Shown here in pieces: positions 1 through 6,778 of a stretch of DNA of 7,976 nucleotides. Under the pieces are notes generated by a model. It worked only from the letters and a program-made list of their open reading frames with translations, did no database searches and had not been told where the DNA came from. The position numbers and the translations under genes were made by a program. Every line of letters begins with the position of its first letter. Position 1 is the first letter of the stretch. The stretch comes from an uncultured Collinsella sp. (GTDB lineage: Bacteria; Actinomycetota; Coriobacteriia; Coriobacteriales; Coriobacteriaceae), in NCBI GenBank assembly GCA_947002045.1, contig CAMQJB010000066.1, positions 1-7,976 on the forward strand. The letters run 5' to 3'.

Positions 1-49
1 TTTGTTAATAAGACACAGATTATAAACATTTGCGGGGTTGTTTGTTGGG

Positions 50-88
50 GGCGCCGGTGCCGGGCCGGGCTCCGGCGCCTTTGCCTTT
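50..88 (+). terminator. GC-rich hairpin with T-rich tail upstream of elp3
   Basis: GGCGCCGG at 50-57 is the exact reverse complement of CCGGCGCC at 72-79, giving an 8-bp all-GC stem with a 14-base loop. It is followed directly by tttgccttt (80-88). This fits an intrinsic terminator for a plus-strand gene ending left of the window. The tail is interrupted by GCC, so termination may be incomplete and the hairpin could instead lie in a leader of elp3. No coding region is visible in 1-49. Confidence 0.5.
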
Positions 89-93
89 ACAAT
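88..93 (+). promoter_or_regulatory. Candidate -10 element for leaderless elp3 transcript
   Basis: TACAAT at 88-93 differs from the -10 consensus TATAAT at one position. It ends six bases before the A of the elp3 ATG at 100, so initiation about seven bases downstream would put +1 on the start codon itself. No usable Shine-Dalgarno is present: only a GGGGG run at 94-98, one base from the ATG, which is too close. Leaderless mRNAs of this layout are common in actinobacteria. No convincing -35 lies at 65-70, which overlaps the GC hairpin. Confidence 0.4.
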
Positions 94-99
94 GGGGGC

Positions 100-2007
100 A
101 TGGAACAGATTATCTTGAACATACTTGAGGCCCTGCGTCGCGGCGAGACCGTGGACGACAAGGCGCTCGTCAAACTGATACATGCCGAGGCGCGCCGTGA
201 GGGTGCCGACAAACGCGATTTGGCCAAGCGCCGTCTGCTGCCGTTCTACCAGCGGGTTAAACGTGAGGAGCCGGCTCGTTGGGCTGCGTGGAATGTCGAT
301 ACCGAGCTGGAACGTCGACTGCTGCAGGTGCTGCGTATGAAGCCTCGTCGCACGGCTTCGGGCGTGGCGACCATTACCGTCATTACCAAGCCCTGGCCAT
401 GCTCGGGCGATTGCCTGTTTTGCCCCAATGACCTGCGCATGCCTAAAAGCTATCTGCACGCCGAGCCGGCGTGCGCCCGTGCGGAGCAAAACTGCTTTGA
501 CCCGTATCTGCAGGTGAGCGCTCGTCTGACCGCGCTTTCGCAGATGGGGCATGCGACCGACAAGATAGAGCTCATCGTGCTCGGTGGCACCTGGAGCGAC
601 TATCCGCAAGGGTATCAAACGTGGTTTATGTCGGAGCTTTTCCGTGCGCTCAATGACGATGCCGTCGCCGGCGTGGCGGCAAACCCCATGTTGGCGCGTC
701 CGGGCATCAGCCGTGCCGAGGCAGGGCGCCTGCTCGATGACGCTCCCGCCGATGCCCTGCCGCCGGTGGTAACAGAGCGCCGCGAGCGCTATCGGGCTGC
801 CGGCATTGCGACAGACGAGGCTGAGCTTGCTGCCGGCGTTGCCGACGAGCAGGGGCGTGTGGATGCTGTCGTTGGTGGCTATAACCGCGCAGTGCGCCGT
901 CTGTACGGCCCCGGTACGCCATGGGGCGAGGCTGCCGAGTGGCAGACGGCAACAATGGAGGAGCTTGAGCGTCAGCAGCGCATCAACGAGACGGCGAAGC
1001 ATCGCGTGGTGGGGCTCGTTATCGAGACGCGCCCCGATGCCGTAACGCCGCAGGCCCTCACGCTCATCCGCCGCCTGGGTTGCACCAAGATTCAGATGGG
1101 TATTCAGAGTCTTGACCAGCATCTACTCGATATCAACGAGCGCCGCATTTCGGTGGCGCAGATCGAGCGGGCGTTTTCGCTCGCGCGCCTGTTTGGCTTT
1201 AAGATCCACGCGCACTTTATGCTCAACTTGCTGGGCGCCACGCCTGATGGGGACAAGTGCGACTACGAGCGCTTTATGACCGAGGGCGCCTTTATGCCCG
1301 ACGAGGTCAAGGTCTACCCGTGCGCGCTCATCGAGGGCTCGCGTCTGGTGGGCTGTTACGAGCGTGGCGAGTGGCGCCCCTATACCGAGGACGAGCTGCT
1401 CGATGTGTTGGCCGACGACATCGTGGTGACGCCGGCGTTCTGCCGCATCAGCCGCATGATCCGCGACTTTAGCTCCGATGACATCATGGTGGGCAACAAG
1501 AAACCCAACCTGCGCCAGCTCGTTGAGAACCGCTTGGCTGCTTGGGGTGACGGTGCGACGGTGCGTGAGATTCGCTATCGCGAGATCAGCACGGCGGGCG
1601 CCGACCTGGACGAGTTGACCCTTGACGAGGAAGTGGCGTACGAGACGCCGGTGACGCACGAGCGCTTTTTGCAGTGGGTGACACCGCAGGGCAAAATCGC
1701 GGGCTTTTTGCGCCTGTCGCTGCCCGACCGCGCGTTTGTTGCCGCGCATGCGGACGAGTTGCCGACGGTGTCGGACGAGGCGATGATTCGCGAGGTTCAC
1801 GTGTATGGCATGGCGGCGCGCGTGGGCGATCAAGGCCAGGCGGCGCAGCATCACGGGTTAGGGCGTTTGCTCGTAGAACGTGCGTGCGAGATTGCCCGGG
1901 ATGCGGGTTATGCGCGTATCAACGTGATTAGCGCGATTGGCACACGTGAGTACTATCGTCATCTTGGATTTTATGACCATGGCCTTTATCTGCAAAAGGA
2001 GCTCTAG
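100..2007 (+). CDS. elp3: Elp3-family tRNA wobble-uridine radical SAM/GNAT enzyme
   Basis: 635 aa. Elp3 enzymes use AdoMet radical chemistry and acetyl-CoA to add a carboxymethyl group to C5 of U34 in tRNA; bacterial forms act without the other Elongator subunits. Seen in the sequence: a basic N-terminal tRNA-binding stretch; RTASGVATITVITKP (84-98), the family lead-in to the iron-sulfur site; cysteines C101, C105 and C108 in CX3CX2C spacing; EPACARAEQNCFDPYLQV (122-139); GGTW (162-165); ETRPD (309-313); GIQS (334-337); HAHFMLNLLG (370-379). The C-terminal GNAT domain has an acetyl-CoA-binding QHHGLGRLL (583-591) and GTREYYRHLGF (614-624). Oddities: many Elp3 proteins have CX4CX2C (CPHGxCxxC), whereas this has CX3CX2C, and about 90 residues (roughly 190-285) are inserted between two barrel motifs. 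The ATG at 100 is chosen because the N-terminus fits the family and a TACAAT box fits leaderless initiation. Next gene starts immediately after the TAG. Family call near certain; exact tRNA product inferred. Confidence 0.93.
   Translation: MEQIILNILEALRRGETVDDKALVKLIHAEARREGADKRDLAKRRLLPFYQRVKREEPARWAAWNVDTELERRLLQVLRMKPRRTASGVATITVITKPWPCSGDCLFCPNDLRMPKSYLHAEPACARAEQNCFDPYLQVSARLTALSQMGHATDKIELIVLGGTWSDYPQGYQTWFMSELFRALNDDAVAGVAANPMLARPGISRAEAGRLLDDAPADALPPVVTERRERYRAAGIATDEAELAAGVADEQGRVDAVVGGYNRAVRRLYGPGTPWGEAAEWQTATMEELERQQRINETAKHRVVGLVIETRPDAVTPQALTLIRRLGCTKIQMGIQSLDQHLLDINERRISVAQIERAFSLARLFGFKIHAHFMLNLLGATPDGDKCDYERFMTEGAFMPDEVKVYPCALIEGSRLVGCYERGEWRPYTEDELLDVLADDIVVTPAFCRISRMIRDFSSDDIMVGNKKPNLRQLVENRLAAWGDGATVREIRYREISTAGADLDELTLDEEVAYETPVTHERFLQWVTPQGKIAGFLRLSLPDRAFVAAHADELPTVSDEAMIREVHVYGMAARVGDQGQAAQHHGLGRLLVERACEIARDAGYARINVISAIGTREYYRHLGFYDHGLYLQKEL
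1996..2001 (+). promoter_or_regulatory. Shine-Dalgarno for the SpeE-like gene, inside elp3
   Basis: AAGGAG sits within the last codons of elp3, six bases before the ATG at 2008. It fixes that start and implies coupled translation, because terminating elp3 ribosomes reach the TAG at 2005-2007 directly against the next ATG. Confidence 0.75.
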
Positions 2008-2886
2008 ATGAACAAGCCGAGTGTTTCTGCCGGCGTCGTTGCCGGCGTTGCTCTGGGGGCCGCGGCGCTTGGCGCGGCCGCTGTCGCTGTCCGTGCTGCC
2101 TGTCTGCAGGTTGCGCGAACCCGCCATGGGTTGGCGCGTGTGAAACGCGTGCACGATGAGGGAGGCGACGAAGTCCGTGTATTGGTGCAAGGCGGCGTTT
2201 ACCAAAGCGCAAGCTACGTTGGCGAGCGTTGGGCGGAGCCCGTCTTTGCGTACTATCGCGCGTTTGACGACGTGTTTGAGGCTGAGGACGCAATGCGTGA
2301 TGCTTACGGGCATGGTATCGACCGTATGCTCATGCTGGGCGGCGGCGGGTTTGCCTATCCCAAGTTTGCACTGATGTCGCACGAGAGCTTGCGCATGGAC
2401 GTCATTGAGTACGATGCCGAGATTACGCGCCTGGCGCGCCGTTGGTTCTACCTGGACGAGCTGGAGCGCACGGTGGGCGATCGCCTGCGAGTGATTACCG
2501 CTGAGGCTCGCTCGTATCTGGGCGTGACGAGCGTGGGTCATCGTCGCTACGACGTGGTCGTGAGCGATTGCTTTGGCGGTGCCGAGCCCGTACGCGAGCT
2601 GGCGACGGTTGAGGCATTGCGTTTGGTGCGAGGCAGCCTGAACCCCGGGGGCATCTATGTTGCCAATATCGTGAGTGCGAACAGGGGGAGCGACGTGACG
2701 TTCCTGCGCGATTGCGTTGCCGCGGCACTCGAGGTATTCGCCCACGCCTGGGTGGTCCCATGCGGCGACGCGGAGTTCGGCGGCGAGGAAAACTACCTGC
2801 TCGTCGCCAGTGACGGCGATTATGCCTTTGCCGAAGCCGTGCCCTTCGACGCCGACTTCCTCGGCACCGTCCTTCACGACAAGTAA
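2008..2886 (+). CDS. Membrane-anchored spermidine synthase-like (SpeE-fold) protein
   Basis: 292 aa. Residues about 9-34 form one hydrophobic Ala/Val/Gly-rich segment, most simply a signal anchor with the enzyme-like domain outside or attached to the membrane. The rest is a Class I Rossmann AdoMet fold of the spermidine-synthase type: GGVYQSASY (62-70), glycine-rich motif I LGGGGFAYP (110-118), acidic VIEYD (132-136) where the ribose would bind, AEARSYL (165-171), and YDVVVSDCFGGAEP (181-194). True aminopropyltransferases have DxxDPxGP there; this protein keeps the first Asp (187) but has Gly190 in place of the second. Polyamine synthesis is therefore doubtful, and no SpeD-type decarboxylase is nearby. 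It could be an AdoMet-dependent methyltransferase or a binding protein. Start supported by AAGGAG six bases upstream; it directly abuts elp3 with no gap. Fold call strong, function unknown. Confidence 0.8.
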   Translation: MNKPSVSAGVVAGVALGAAALGAAAVAVRAACLQVARTRHGLARVKRVHDEGGDEVRVLVQGGVYQSASYVGERWAEPVFAYYRAFDDVFEAEDAMRDAYGHGIDRMLMLGGGGFAYPKFALMSHESLRMDVIEYDAEITRLARRWFYLDELERTVGDRLRVITAEARSYLGVTSVGHRRYDVVVSDCFGGAEPVRELATVEALRLVRGSLNPGGIYVANIVSANRGSDVTFLRDCVAAALEVFAHAWVVPCGDAEFGGEENYLLVASDGDYAFAEAVPFDADFLGTVLHDK

Positions 2887-2892
2887 GTCTCT

Positions 2893-2909
2893 CCGTCCCA
2901 AAAAGACGG
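2893..2909. terminator. Small hairpin between convergent genes
   Basis: CCGTC (2893-2897) pairs with GACGG (2905-2909) around a 7-base loop CCAAAAA, within the 26 bases separating the two convergent stop codons. The stem is only 5 bp and the A/T run lies in the loop rather than after the stem, so it is at best a weak bidirectional terminator. Confidence 0.25.
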
Positions 2910-2912
2910 GTC

Positions 2913-5357
2913 TTAGGCGTGGTCGCTCCAGCTGCGGACACGCTGCTTCATGCCCTCTATGTCGAGCACGCCTTCGGCAAAGCCCTTGCGCACGAGCTCT
3001 TCGGGAACAAACTCGTCGTAGCGGTCAAAATAAGGCACCTCGTCGGGATAGACGAGCTCGATGGGATCGAAGTCCTTCTCGGCCTCGGCGGCGAGCACCT
3101 CAAAGAACGTCTCCTCGTCGGCCTTCATCTTAAACTGCATAAAGTACGGGCGTGATGGGTCGAGTCCGCGAAGGCCCAACTCCGCGGCACATTTAATCTT
3201 GAGCATGCGCTCGAGGGCCAAAAAGGCGTAGCTGCCCAGCCAGGGGAAGAGCACCCAGGTATCGCCGCCCAGGTTAATGAGCGGTTTAGTTCCCGCGCCC
3301 GAAATCTCGGCCGTATGACGAGCCTGCGCAAGGCGGGCCCGTGCGTTACCCATAAGGTACGGATACGCGGCGTGTTCGTTGAGCGCCTTGCGCATGCGCT
3401 CGAGTACGTGTGTATTGATGTCACCGGGACAGTCGCCAAAGTAGGCCGGCACCCGGCCCTTGACCTGCGTGGCAAAGACGGTATGACGCTTCCAGTCCAC
3501 TTCCTCGACAATCCAGCAGTGTCCGGCGATGGCGATGCGCTCACCGGGCGGTGGCGGATTGACGATCGTGCCCAACTCGGCCGACTCGCTGCGAACGGTG
3601 AACTCCTCGTTTTCCTGGAACACGGCGTAAAACTTAAAGTTGTTAATGATGCGCTCGCCCGCGAGGCCCACGATGAGCCCACCGCCCTCGGTGACCTGGA
3701 TGTGGTCGATCTTGATGAGGTGGCGCAGCAGTACGCGATAGTCATCGGCCGAGACGCGGTGGAAATAGCTGAGCGTGAGCACGCGCTGGGCAAGTTCGGC
3801 AGGCGTGAGTTCGCCGGTGCTGGCGAGGGTCGACATGGTCTGGTGATAGAGCAGGCTGTAGGGGAGTCGATCGAGCTCGGGCGGCTCGACCCACTTTTCC
3901 TCGCGATAGAGTTGTACGAGCGCGATGCCCTGGAGGAGCTTCCAAGGTATCGTTTCAGGCATCATCGTGCGCGGCTCGGGCTCTTCCTCGCGCATGACAA
4001 ACCACATCTCGGGCGGAAGATCGCGGCGTCCCGTGCGCCCCATGCGCTGCAAAAAGGAGCTGACGGTAAACGGTGCATCGATCTGGAACGCGCGCTCCAG
4101 GCGACCGATATCAATGCCGAGCTCCAGCGTGGAGGTGGTGACGGTTGTCTGTGCCTGTTCCTCGTCGCGCATGAGCTCTTCTGCCGTCTCGCGTAGCGAT
4201 GCCGAGAGGTTGCCGTGATGGATAAGGAAGCGGTCGGGCTCGTGCCGGCTCTCGCAGTAGCTACGCAGCATGGAGCATACGGCCTCTGCCTCCTCGCGCG
4301 AGTTGGCAAAGACTAAGCACTTTCGGCCGCGCGTGTGCTCAAAGATATATCCCATGCCGGGGTCGGCGTTGTCTGGTGCTGTATCGGTGGGGTTGAGTAA
4401 TGCCTGTTCGGGTGCTTGGGGGATGTCGACTTCGCCCTCGGGGGCCGAGGAAACTTGGCGGTCCTTGGGAGCGGCCTTGCCCTGTGCCCGCTCACGACGT
4501 TGACGGCGCTCCTCTTGTGTGAGCTGTCCGCTGTGACGCATGTCTTGGGCGCCGGCGGGCAGTGCCGCGGATGCCGCCGCATCGATGCGCTCGCACGCAA
4601 GCACTTCGGCCTCTTGAGGACCTGTACCCATGAATCCCCGCTGCTGCGCCTGGGGGCCCGAGTTGTAGAAGTGCTCCATGGAGATGCGCCACACGCGGCG
4701 CGGTTCTTCAAAGCGGGGGATAACGCAGTCGCGCCCCGTTCCCTGTGAGAGAAAAGCGCCCGTGCGCTCGGGGTCGCCGATGGTAGCCGAAAGGCCAATG
4801 CGGCGAGGCTGCACACCGGCCATGCGCGAGAGTCGCTCGATAAGGCAGAGCGTTTGCCCGCCACGGTCGCCGCGCATGAGCGAGTGGACCTCATCGATGA
4901 CCACGTAGCGCAGGTCGCAAAACATGCGCGGGATCGCCATGTGCTTATGGATTAAAAGCGCTTCGAGTGACTCGGGTGTAATCTGCAGGATGCCGCTCGG
5001 TTTTTTAATGAGCTTAGCCTTGTGCGACTGCGAGACATCGCCATGCCAGTGCCAGACAGGGATATCGGCCTCTTCGCAGAGGTCGTTGAGGCGGACGAAC
5101 TGATCATTGATGAGCGCTTTGAGGGGGCCGATGTAGAGGGCGCCCACGCTCGCGGGCGGGTTCTCCCAAAACTCGGTCAGGATGGGAAAGAAGGCTGCCT
5201 CGGTTTTGCCGGAAGCCGTGGATGCCGTCAAGAGCACATTATCTTGTGTGTTAAAGATGGCATCAGCTGCTGCAACCTGGATAGAGCGTAGACTCTCCCA
5301 ATCGTGGGAGTAGATGAAGTCTTGGATAAACGGAGCATATCGGTCAAAGGCGTTCAC
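2913..5357 (-). CDS. Lhr/BrxHI-like superfamily 2 DEAD/DEAH-box helicase
   Basis: 814 aa from the GTG at 5357. ATP-driven nucleic-acid translocase. Motifs, counted from this GTG: I TASGKT (47-52), Ia GPLKALINDQ (77-86), Ib TPESLEALL (127-135), II DEVH (155-158), III SAT (190-192), IV CLVFANSREEAE (347-358), V TTSTLELGIDIG (407-418), VI QRMGRTGRR (437-445). About 370 residues follow, including predicted helical and beta-rich parts, as in Lhr-type enzymes and the BREX type 2 helicase BrxHI. Between the RecA-like lobes lies a low-complexity Gln/Arg/Ala/Pro-rich insert (about 236-331). A TTG at 5399 would add 14 residues, but the GTG is preferred because GGGGAGGT lies just before it and MNAFDRYAPF starts the conserved region. 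Third gene of the cassette, about 116 bases after the ATPase gene. All catalytic motifs look intact. Family call strong; a role in DNA processing or defence is inferred from the neighbours. Confidence 0.88.
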   Translation of the reverse strand: MNAFDRYAPFIQDFIYSHDWESLRSIQVAAADAIFNTQDNVLLTASTASGKTEAAFFPILTEFWENPPASVGALYIGPLKALINDQFVRLNDLCEEADIPVWHWHGDVSQSHKAKLIKKPSGILQITPESLEALLIHKHMAIPRMFCDLRYVVIDEVHSLMRGDRGGQTLCLIERLSRMAGVQPRRIGLSATIGDPERTGAFLSQGTGRDCVIPRFEEPRRVWRISMEHFYNSGPQAQQRGFMGTGPQEAEVLACERIDAAASAALPAGAQDMRHSGQLTQEERRQRRERAQGKAAPKDRQVSSAPEGEVDIPQAPEQALLNPTDTAPDNADPGMGYIFEHTRGRKCLVFANSREEAEAVCSMLRSYCESRHEPDRFLIHHGNLSASLRETAEELMRDEEQAQTTVTTSTLELGIDIGRLERAFQIDAPFTVSSFLQRMGRTGRRDLPPEMWFVMREEEPEPRTMMPETIPWKLLQGIALVQLYREEKWVEPPELDRLPYSLLYHQTMSTLASTGELTPAELAQRVLTLSYFHRVSADDYRVLLRHLIKIDHIQVTEGGGLIVGLAGERIINNFKFYAVFQENEEFTVRSESAELGTIVNPPPPGERIAIAGHCWIVEEVDWKRHTVFATQVKGRVPAYFGDCPGDINTHVLERMRKALNEHAAYPYLMGNARARLAQARHTAEISGAGTKPLINLGGDTWVLFPWLGSYAFLALERMLKIKCAAELGLRGLDPSRPYFMQFKMKADEETFFEVLAAEAEKDFDPIELVYPDEVPYFDRYDEFVPEELVRKGFAEGVLDIEGMKQRVRSWSDHA

Positions 5358-5412
5358 GGGACCTCCCCTCAAATACGAACTTCTCAACGCGGCTGGCAAT
5401 GGTTTGCTGCAT
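5344..5412 (-). CDS. Possible 22-codon leader ORF overlapping the helicase start
   Basis: On the minus strand GAGG lies five bases before an ATG at 5412. It opens 22 codons reading MQQTIASRVEKFVFEGRSR followed by ERL, and a TGA at 5346-5344. It is in a different frame from the helicase, contains the helicase Shine-Dalgarno, and terminates 8 bases past the GTG triplet, so ribosomes translating it would stop almost on the helicase start. This layout suits translational coupling or a leader peptide. The frame is open further upstream through the ATPase gene, so chance is a real alternative. No homolog is recognised. Confidence 0.25.
   Translation of the reverse strand: MQQTIASRVEKFVFEGRSRERL
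5361..5368 (-). promoter_or_regulatory. Shine-Dalgarno deciding the helicase GTG start
   Basis: On the minus strand this reads GGGGAGGT, a near-perfect match to the 16S 3' end. The GGAGG core ends four bases before the GTG at 5357, slightly tight but usable. Nothing comparable precedes the TTG at 5399. Confidence 0.65.
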
Positions 5413-5438
5413 TACTGCCTCAGCGTTTGCCCAGATAA

Positions 5439-5475
5439 AACCTGCCAAAATAAACCTGTCCCTTTTTGGCAGGTT
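5439..5475 (-). repeat. Perfect 12-bp inverted repeat; terminator- or REP-like hairpin
   Basis: AACCTGCCAAAA (5439-5450) is the exact reverse complement of TTTTGGCAGGTT (5464-5475), with a 13-base spacer. In the minus-strand sense the stem starts with the second base of the ATPase stop triplet region (TAA at 5476-5474) and its descending arm merges into TTTTATC, resembling an intrinsic terminator. A third copy of AACCTG at 5453-5458 can pair with CAGGTT at 5470-5475, giving a 6-bp alternative stem that excludes the long one. The repeat could attenuate helicase expression relative to the two upstream genes. It could also be one copy of a dispersed palindromic (REP-like) element; copy number cannot be judged from one window. 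Confidence 0.7.
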
Positions 5476-6778
5476 AGATGGTGAATTCGGCGAAGTTGCG
5501 GTCGCCGCCTGCGGTGCCGGCGTCGCCTGTTGCGGCTGCCGGCGCCAACGCGTCGCCGCCGACGCTTTGCAGCAGCTCGGCCACATTTGCATCGGGGTTC
5601 TGACACAGGATATCGAGCAGCTCGATAAAGTCACGGATGACCTCACGCGGCGTCAGGTGCGTATCGGCTCCCACGCGGCCAAACTCAATCTTGAGAAAGT
5701 CTACCAAGTCGTTCTCGGTAAGCGTGGGCGTCCAGCCAAAGTATCCGGCATGGATCTGCATGAGTTTTTCGATCAGCACCAGCAACTCCTCGTAGGTGAG
5801 TGGCTGCAGGCGGATGATGGGCGCGAGCATGTCCTTAAGGTCCTCGCGTGCAAAGCGGCCCTGAGCGAGTCGACTTCGCAGGGCCTCGTAGGAGAACACG
5901 CCACGGCGGCGGTCTTCGATGGAGGTTGGCGTGCCGCCCATGATCATGCCCAGGTACTGCGCCTTGCCCTGGAGCGTGTCGTTGTACATGGTCAGGATCT
6001 TCTCGTAGTTGTATTGGCGCGTGATGGCGTTGGGAATCTTATACAGATTCACGAGCTCGTCGATGAGCACCAGCATGCCCTTGTAGCCGCTGCAGACCAA
6101 AAAGCGCGCAATGAGCTTAACGTAGTCGTACCAGTCGTCATCGCTGATGATGGTCGAGGAGCCCAGCTCGGCGCGTGCCTCACTCTTGGTGCGGTACTCG
6201 CCGCGAATCCATTTGGTCACGCGGCTCATAGCTTCTTCGTCGCCCTCGGATACGGCCGCGCGGTAGCGGCGGAGCATGCGGGCGAAGTCGAGGCCGTGGA
6301 CCATTTCCTCGAGTGGGGCCAGTTGGGCATTGACGGCAGACTCGTCGGCATCGGCACACGAGGCGACCCAGCGATCCAGGATAAGGTTGAGCGCACCGCC
6401 CTCGGGGCGCGTCTTGGTCGATATGTTGCGGATGAGCTCACGGTAGGTGGCAAGGCCCTGTCCCTGGCCGCCCTGCAGACGGCGTTCAGGGGATAAGTCG
6501 GCATCGGCGACGACGAATCCCTCGCCCATGGCGTGCGTGCGGATGGTCTGGAGCAAAAAGCTCTTGCCGGCGCCGTAGCGACCGACTAGGAAACGGAAGC
6601 TCGCGCCGCCGTCGGCGATGAGGCTCAGGTCGGTGAGCAGAGCACGGATCTCGACCTCGCGCCCCACGGTGATATAGGGAAGGCCGATGCGCGGGACCAC
6701 GCCGCCCTTGAGCGAGTTGAGAATGACGGCGGCGACGCGCTTGGGCACGCGGGGTGCTGCGGATGCGGTATCACTCAT
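5474..6778 (-). CDS. BrxD-like P-loop ATPase (DUF2791 family)
   Basis: 434 aa. Member of the DUF2791 ATP-binding family that includes BrxC/BrxD of BREX phage-defence systems. The N-terminal LKGGVVPRIGLPYITVGR (23-40) is the conserved lead-in. Walker A is GRYGAGKS (66-73), followed by FLLQTIR, then ADLSPERRLQG (93-103) and TYREL (111-115). Walker B is LVLIDE (236-241), and GGTPTSIEDRRRG (281-293) is a likely sensor region. The C-terminal part (about 320-395) is helical, perhaps a winged-helix, and the last 40 residues are Ala/Gly-rich ending FAEFTI. The ATG at 6778 overlaps the end of the TerB_C gene by 8 bases (ATGAGTGA), with GAGAGG 11 bases upstream, so the two are translationally coupled. 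Known family members work with helicases and DNA-modifying partners; that this one powers or loads the helicase downstream is inferred. No truncation seen. Confidence 0.85.
   Translation of the reverse strand: MSDTASAAPRVPKRVAAVILNSLKGGVVPRIGLPYITVGREVEIRALLTDLSLIADGGASFRFLVGRYGAGKSFLLQTIRTHAMGEGFVVADADLSPERRLQGGQGQGLATYRELIRNISTKTRPEGGALNLILDRWVASCADADESAVNAQLAPLEEMVHGLDFARMLRRYRAAVSEGDEEAMSRVTKWIRGEYRTKSEARAELGSSTIISDDDWYDYVKLIARFLVCSGYKGMLVLIDELVNLYKIPNAITRQYNYEKILTMYNDTLQGKAQYLGMIMGGTPTSIEDRRRGVFSYEALRSRLAQGRFAREDLKDMLAPIIRLQPLTYEELLVLIEKLMQIHAGYFGWTPTLTENDLVDFLKIEFGRVGADTHLTPREVIRDFIELLDILCQNPDANVAELLQSVGGDALAPAAATGDAGTAGGDRNFAEFTI

Noticed and set aside
2..26. Promoter formed by TTGTTA (2-7) and TATAAA (21-26)
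   Set aside because: Spacer is only 13 bases, too short for a standard sigma-70 type promoter; TATAAA alone is insufficient.
1123..1854. 243-codon minus-strand open frame opposite elp3
   Set aside because: His/Arg/Leu-rich mirror of the Elp3 barrel and GNAT region, no motifs of its own.
2008..2886. Calling this gene a true spermidine synthase (speE)
   Set aside because: Second acidic residue of the DxxD active-site motif is Gly, a membrane anchor is present, and no decarboxylase partner is nearby.
1858..2901. 347-codon minus-strand open frame opposite the SpeE-like gene
   Set aside because: Opposite a coding strand with clear AdoMet-fold motifs and a Shine-Dalgarno; the antisense product has no recognisable domain.
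3315..4196. 293-codon plus-strand open frame opposite the helicase
   Set aside because: Mirror of helicase motifs V and VI; not an independent gene.
5399..6496. 365-codon plus-strand open frame opposite the ATPase gene
   Set aside because: Antisense shadow of a gene with conserved Walker motifs; its residues show no recognisable domain and GC-rich codon bias explains the open frame.
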